From: Emydura subglobosa
Taxonomy: Eukaryota > Chordata > Testudines > Chelidae
Direction: 5' to 3'
Length of the DNA: 64,000 nucleotides
NCBI GenBank assembly: GCA_007922225.1
Contig: ML680088.1
Coordinates: 16,714,355 to 16,778,354, forward strand
The position numbers and the translations under genes were made by a program. Shown one piece after another: positions 61,501-64,000 of this stretch (position 1 is the stretch's first letter; every line of letters begins with the position of its first letter). A model generated the notes under the pieces. That model did not search any database and had not been told where the DNA came from. It saw nothing but the letters and a program-made list of their open reading frames with translations.

Positions 61501-64000
61501 CATCAGAGAATGTACTTTCTCACCTTTTTAATCTAGTTTTGTTTTGTGCGATACTACATAATCCAGTGGTTCCCAACGTTTTTGGCTCGAGGGCCACAAG
61601 TATGATTTTTACGATTGTGAAGGGCCATCAGTCCATCAACTCATAAAAAAATGTATTGACATAGTCACCATTAAGGATGATAAATCACAACATATTTAAA
61701 GTAAACATTTTGATGCCACTATGCTTATTTTTTACGGTCACTATTTTATACCTACATATTTCTCACAGTATGTCACACACTCACAGACAAAGCACTAGTG
61801 TAGATGAGTGACTGTCACTACACGCTGAAGCACATGGTCTGGCAGCTAAATCATGGTGGGTGGCCTGCTAAGTGCAGGCCAAATCGTAAGGCACTGATTT
61901 TTAGGGTCCTGCCCCTCCTCAAGCATGGTAGGTCCTGGTTGCTCCCTTCCCCCCACTTCAGCTAGATGGAAGAAGTTCAGCGGCAGGCTTTCTTCTTGCT
62001 CATCCCCTGGCTGCAGCAGTGAAACTGCACGCGTGCTGTTGCCCTGTGTGCTCCAACTGGGTCCCTAGACAGTGGCTCCCTTTTGCAGCCAGGGGAACAG
62101 GAAATCAGTGCTCCCTTCCCTCTGACTCCAGCAGGGACCTCAGTGCCTATGGACCGAGGAGGAGCACTTTGCTGTGCACCCTGCAACAACCAGGGGGAAG
62201 GGAGCGCTGATCTCCCATCCCCTTGGCTGTAGCAAAGACCCTGCACCACTCTTGTAGCCCTGCAGCAATACGCTCCGCTTGAGTCCTTAGGTAATGGCTC
62301 CCTTCTGCAGCCAGTGGGAGGGGAGTGGCGGGCGATTTTGAAAGTCCCTGTGGGCCACTTTTGGCCCCCGGGCCACAGGCTGAGAGCCACTGACATAAAC
62401 TGTAGTATTTGTTACAAATGTAATAGTAATGTGAACTTTCACTACAGAACTCTGCTGTTAAAATTGCTGAGTAGAAATGAGAGACTTGGATGTGAATTAT
62501 GAGGTGTAAAGATTAGAAAAGGGTATACTATAAGTTAAATGTTCTTTATTTGGGAGAAATGTTTACTCTTTGCTCTATAGTTAGGTATTCAACCATCTGT
62601 GGTATCCCTAATCTCTCAGCTCCACACCTCCAAATAAAATAAGAATTAACTGGTAGGGTTGGTGTCTTGGAAGGACGCACCAAAAGTAAAGGCTAGAGAA
62701 AAGTACAGGTATTTGTCACTAGTGCTTTTTCTCCCCAACACCTGATTGACTTGTACAGTTTTCTAGAATACAGTAATCCTAAAAGGAAGCTTTTTTTTAA
62801 AATACTCATATTTGAATGTTATGCAAAATAACTTAGAGTGAACTGCTACAAATTTCAGTACTGGAGTTAATCCATGAAAAGTGTAGAATGCATAATTTCA
62901 TATTTAGATTAGTTAATCTCAATAGAATTGCTTCAGCATTGCCTCTTTCAAAATGATTAAACTTCTGTTGCTCTTTAAGCAATTGTTTCTTGCTAATTGT
63001 ACTCCAGAGGTGGATTCTTGAATTGTTCTTTTTTTTTTTTTTTTTTGAGCAACTAAATTAAAACACAAACCCAAGCCCCTTGCAGTACCTTGGGCAGTGG
63101 CTTCGTATGTGTCTTTTGAGTCATTCTTCAATATAAATTAAGCCATGATCAAATTTGCAGATAACAAATAGAAGGAGTTGCAACCAGAGGACTGGGCCAA
63201 ATTGCTGAGTGACCTAAAAAGACTAGGTTGGCAAATAAAGAAAATTTGGAACTGTCTACTCACATGCCGTGGGAGAGGGAAAGATCACATTAAAGGGAGT
63301 TTATTTCAACTTGCCTCTTTATTTTAGACCTCTTAGTACTTTTCCATGCAGACAAATGCTGTAGCTGCCGCATGGAAATCAAGACTGGACATTTGGAAGA
63401 GAGTAGGTGATCCACCAAATTATCAAGGTTTGGGAATCATTGGGATAGATGGTACTCCACGTTCAGCATTGCTCCAGAGAATGTGAGGGAGAGGGATATG
63501 TCACATTTGGAAAACTTAGAGAAATACTTAAGGGCTTTAAAATTGTAGAACAGCTGGCTGCCACAACGTTTAATCATTACACTCTTATCAGACGTCACCT
63601 AAGAGCCCTTTATTGAAGTGTTCTAATTCCTGGATATACACTGTTAAATATTTTGCTTAGTTATGTTTTTTCTTTCATTTCTGTGTTCTGACTGCCTCAA
63701 ACAGGAGAGCCTCATTGATGCAAGTGAGGATAGCCAACTGGAAGCTGCCATCAGGGCCTCCCTGCAGGAAACACATTTTGATTCCTCCCAGGTCAAACAG
63801 GACAGCCGATCAGAAGAGGAATCTGAATCTGAGCTTTTCTCTGGAAGTGAGGAGTTTATTTCTGTGTGTGGCTCTGACGATGAGGAGGAGTCAGAGAATC
63901 CTGCCAAGTCTAGGAAGTCTCCGCACAAGGACTTAGGGTATAGGAAAGAGGAGAGCCGGAGGCCTCACTCTGAGCCCCCTACAAGGACTGAGCCTGGAAC
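37484..64000 (+). CDS. UBXN7: UBXN7, UBX domain-containing protein 7 (9 exons seen, C-terminus outside window)
   Basis: Join 37484..37556, 40777..40924, 42266..42333, 47999..48064, 50984..51096, 58636..58782, 59166..59256, 61216..61343, 63705..64000 (continues) gives 376 codons of a protein of about 489 aa. UBXN7 bridges p97/VCP to ubiquitinated clients and neddylated cullin ligases, for example in turnover of HIF1A and removal of replisome or repair factors, in nucleus and cytosol. Visible parts: an N-terminal UBA-like region ([20 protein letters not shown], about 14-55), the linker [20 protein letters not shown] (about 97-116), a thioredoxin-like UAS region (about 130-265, with [20 protein letters not shown]) and a UIM ([16 protein letters not shown], 288-303). 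An acidic segment follows. The UBX domain is not within the window. All junctions are GT-AG and keep frame, and the text is almost identical to the mammalian protein. Confidence 0.97.
37961..39774. other. UBXN7 intron 1, nothing recognised
   Basis: Past the CpG island the intron is AT-rich and shows no repeat or gene that I can support. Confidence 0.35.
39775..39910 (+). repeat. Dispersed repeat with hammerhead-like core (family 2, copy B)
   Basis: It contains CTGAAGA (39784-39790), AGAGCTCTGTGTAAGC and GAAA (39809-39812), then CACCAACAGAAGTTGGTCC and a TATCCTAGGACCAACATAGC end. Both conserved hammerhead core boxes are exact; the intervening stem is partly decayed. Confidence 0.6.
40777..40924 (+). 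CDS. UBXN7: UBXN7 exon 2 (UBA-like region)
   Basis: The acceptor is GGTATTATAG| and the donor is CACACCGA-like text ending ACCGA|GTATGT. It encodes [20 protein letters not shown] and the following VTMFLDGGG. Confidence 0.95.
41140..41350 (-). repeat. SINE/L2 tail remnant
   Basis: It has 'gtgcatgcctagaggctagc' and 'gctctacaaacatag'-type text, a decayed version of the tail module seen at 43480 and 48905. Confidence 0.4.
41351..42265. other. UBXN7 intron 2, nothing recognised
   Basis: No coding or repeat structure was supported. Confidence 0.35.
42266..42333 (+). CDS. UBXN7: UBXN7 exon 3
   Basis: The acceptor is CCTTGGTAG| and the donor is TTTGGAG|GTAAGA; it encodes [20 protein letters not shown] and FG. 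Confidence 0.94.
42409..42602. mobile_element. PIF/Harbinger-type MITE (194 bp), TGA flanks
   Basis: The left end GGGCCTGTCTACGCATACAG and the reverse-complemented right end GGCTTGGTCTACACTCCAGA are inverted. TGA flanks both sides (42406-42408 and 42603-42605). It lies 75 bp after UBXN7 exon 3. Confidence 0.8.
43480..43565 (-). repeat. SINE/L2 tail fragment
   Basis: It contains CCCTGGGGCCCTGATAAAGG and TGCGCTAGGCACTGTACAG, the inverted tail module of the local L2-mobilised SINEs. Confidence 0.6.
43896..44173. mobile_element. MITE inserted in CR1 (278 bp)
   Basis: The ends GCTATGTTTACACTGG and, reverse-complemented, ATGGCTTGTTCACACTTAC are inverted. The CR1 text CCCTAGG|TAACCC is interrupted exactly here, with TAGG on both sides. 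It is therefore younger than the CR1. Confidence 0.82.
44890..45430. repeat. Degenerate GC-rich tandem repeat inside the hAT element
   Basis: Units recur with GGGCAGCAGCC / GGGTGGCAGCTGCC and CCCAGTCCCAGCTCC at 44930-45100, with weaker forms to 45400. The frames here read low-complexity text. Confidence 0.6.
45434..45474. repeat. Perfect 18-bp hairpin with 5-base loop
   Basis: TTGTCAATTTCACTGCTC is followed by TAGCT and the exact inverse GAGCAGTGAAATTGACAA. It lies inside the hAT element. Confidence 0.9.
46766..47967. other. UBXN7 intron 3, nothing recognised
   Basis: AT-rich intronic sequence with no supported gene or repeat. Confidence 0.35.
47968..47994. repeat. AT microsatellite plus poly-T at an exon acceptor
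   Basis: About ten AT units run into eight Ts and then AAAG|, the acceptor of UBXN7 exon 4, so the microsatellite abuts the polypyrimidine tract. Confidence 0.85.
47999..48064 (+). CDS. UBXN7: UBXN7 exon 4
   Basis: The acceptor TTTTTTTTAAAG| directly follows an AT microsatellite; the donor is GAAACCA|GTAAGT. It encodes [20 protein letters not shown] and T. Confidence 0.94.
48472..48490. repeat. (AAAT)n microsatellite
   Basis: Four to five AAAT units in UBXN7 intron 4. Confidence 0.8.
48905..49000 (-). repeat. SINE/L2 tail fragment
   Basis: It contains TACTGTAGTGCCTGAGAGCC, CATGGAGCAGGATCCC and GCAAGGCACTGTACAAACAC, the inverted tail module. Confidence 0.65.
49158..49559. mobile_element. 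Non-autonomous hAT element (402 bp)
   Basis: The left end CAGTGGCTCTCAATCTTTCC and the reverse-complemented right end AGTGGTTCTTAGCCAGGGG are inverted. The flanks are a perfect 8-bp duplication CTTTAAAC (49150-49157, 49560-49567). Confidence 0.93.
49568..50983. other. UBXN7 intron 4, nothing recognised
   Basis: No repeat termini or coding structure were found. Confidence 0.35.
50984..51096 (+). CDS. UBXN7: UBXN7 exon 5
   Basis: The acceptor is GGCTGTACAG| and the donor is GAAACG|GTGGGT. It encodes [20 protein letters not shown] and the [17 protein letters not shown] end. Confidence 0.95.
51097..52289. other. UBXN7 intron 5, first part, nothing recognised
   Basis: Short frames such as 51466-51681 show no features. 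Confidence 0.35.
52290..52750 (+). mobile_element. L2-like LINE remnant with 3' tail
   Basis: Decayed reverse-transcriptase text is visible in shifting frames: CTGCCTTTGACATTTGATC encodes an AAFD..DHS-like palm motif at about 52308, and CTTCTCTTCTCTCTGTATATG encodes LLFSLYM at about 52437. It ends with the tail AAGCTTGTTGAGGGCACAG and the tail module shared with local SINEs (52625-52745). Confidence 0.6.
52751..53604. other. UBXN7 intron 5, nothing recognised
   Basis: No supported gene or repeat, apart from A/T-rich runs near 53420-53460. Confidence 0.35.
53605..55128. mobile_element. hAT element with very long terminal inverted repeats
   Basis: The left arm (53605-54039) and right arm (54752-55128) are inverted copies over their whole length, sharing for example AAAATATATTGATTTCAATT and TGCAGTTATGTAA / TACAGTTATGTAA forms. 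Between the arms are pieces of a hAT transposase. After the left arm, the minus strand of about 54040-54120 encodes a C-terminal dimerisation-type segment ([18 protein letters not shown]). The plus strand at 54395-54736 encodes [18 protein letters not shown] and an acidic linker. The opposite orientations show a rearranged, dead element. No clean 8-bp duplication could be read. Confidence 0.78.
54395..54736 (+). pseudogene. hAT transposase fragment
   Basis: An open frame of 113 codons with the hAT-family LDPRFK motif and an acidic DSDDENEH segment. It lacks the catalytic and zinc-finger parts and ends before the dimerisation region, which is found inverted near the left arm. Confidence 0.7.
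55129..56349. other. UBXN7 intron 5, nothing recognised
   Basis: AT-rich, with no supported element. Confidence 0.35.
56350..56580 (+). repeat. tRNA-headed CORE-SINE with (AAAT)n tail
   Basis: The head has a tRNA-like start (CATAGTCCAGTAGATAGGGC) and a B-box-like GGGTTCTGTTTCTGG. The body has the MIR-type TGTGACTTTGGCCAAGCC. The tail module GCACCTGGCGCAATGGAG ends in AAAT repeats (56551-56579). It is the most complete SINE in the window. Confidence 0.75.
56581..58635. other. UBXN7 intron 5, last part
   Basis: No gene or named repeat was seen. A C-run occurs at about 58050-58061. Confidence 0.35.
58636..58782 (+). CDS. UBXN7: UBXN7 exon 6 (UAS region)
   Basis: The acceptor is CTGCTTGCAG| and the donor is TTGGCAG|GTGAGA; 147 bases in phase 0 encode [20 protein letters not shown] through HFIFWQ. 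Confidence 0.95.
59166..59256 (+). CDS. UBXN7: UBXN7 exon 7 (UAS region)
   Basis: The acceptor is TGTTCTGTAG| and the donor is AGGACAG|GTAAGA; it encodes [20 protein letters not shown] and [10 protein letters not shown]. Confidence 0.95.
59832..59970 (+). repeat. Dispersed repeat with hammerhead-like core (family 2, copy C)
   Basis: It contains CTGAAGA (59840-59846), AGAGCTCTGTGTAGCT with a 4-bp AGCT/AGCT stem, then GAGA (59864-59867) in place of GAAA. CACCAACAGAAGTTGGTCC and a TATCCTGGGTCCAGCACGGC end follow. Confidence 0.6.
59971..61215. other. UBXN7 intron 7, nothing recognised
   Basis: No supported gene or repeat. Confidence 0.35.
61216..61343 (+). CDS. UBXN7: UBXN7 exon 8
   Basis: The acceptor is GTTCCATAG| and the donor is CGATCT|GTAAGT; it encodes [20 protein letters not shown] and on to SPPQKCSRS. 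Confidence 0.94.
61564..62392. mobile_element. Non-autonomous hAT element (829 bp)
   Basis: The left end CAGTGGTTCCCAACGTTTTT and the reverse-complemented right end CAGTGGCTCTCAGCCTGTGG are inverted. The flanks ACATAATC and ACATAAAC form an 8-bp duplication with one mismatch. The minus-strand frame at 61977-62396 shows no transposase features. Confidence 0.9.
62393..63704. other. UBXN7 intron 8, remainder
   Basis: It holds an 18-T run (63029-63046) and otherwise nothing I can name. Confidence 0.4.
63705..64000 (+). CDS. UBXN7: UBXN7 exon 9 (UIM), cut by the window edge
   Basis: The acceptor is CCTCAAACAG|. The frame stays open to the last base, starting [20 protein letters not shown] and ending in a proline- and arginine-rich segment. 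The exon continues beyond the window. Confidence 0.95.

Noticed and set aside
1..64000. CRISPR arrays, operons, phage or bacterial defence systems
   Set aside because: There are no spaced direct repeats and no bacterial-type genes; all coding evidence is vertebrate and spliced.
1..64000. Endogenous retrovirus or other viral copy
   Set aside because: I saw no paired LTRs and no gag, pol or env text; the reverse-transcriptase remnants are of CR1 or L2 LINE type.

Overview
The window is vertebrate nuclear DNA. The evidence is spliced genes with GT-AG introns, two CpG-island promoters and abundant transposon debris. The repeat mix is reverse-strand CR1 LINEs, PIF/Harbinger MITEs with TIRs of the GGCC..GTCTACACT type, hAT elements with 8-bp target duplications, and L2/MIR-type SINE tails. 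That mix fits a non-avian sauropsid, most likely a turtle; the species call is an inference. All three genes lie on the + strand in the order SMCO1 - RNF168 - UBXN7. This is the same relative order and shared transcriptional direction as human 3q29.

1-9.5 kb: SMCO1 (coding exons about 2853-6166, a small coiled-coil protein). It is preceded by a 511-bp hAT-like element and followed by a CR1 copy. 9.5-30 kb: RNF168, with a CpG-island first exon near 10.0-10.14 kb (non-coding in this model). Six coding exons (18009-29914) give a predicted 617-aa E3 ubiquitin ligase with RING, UMI, MIU1, MIU2 and LRM2 regions. Its first intron holds a decayed two-gene PIF/Harbinger transposon (about 12.16-15.96 kb). 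30-37 kb: intergenic DNA with a MITE and a long reverse-strand CR1 that has a second CR1 piece inserted in the opposite direction. 37.1-64 kb: UBXN7, starting in a CpG island at a textbook TISU/YY1 start context. Nine coding exons cover about 376 residues (UBA-like region, UAS region, UIM); the C-terminal UBX domain lies beyond the window. Its introns hold a CR1 broken by a MITE and a hAT element, an inverted-repeat hAT element, L2 debris and several SINEs.

Functionally, RNF168 ubiquitinates histone H2A at DNA breaks and UBXN7 is a ubiquitin-binding adaptor for the p97/VCP segregase and cullin ligases. Both therefore act in ubiquitin signalling, though nothing here shows that they are co-regulated. 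The ordinary genes are the best-supported content. I saw no operon-like, CRISPR or defence-type system. The least explained signals are hammerhead-ribozyme-like cores in two dispersed repeat families, the inverted-repeat hAT at 53.6-55.1 kb and a short foldback element in an RNF168 intron.
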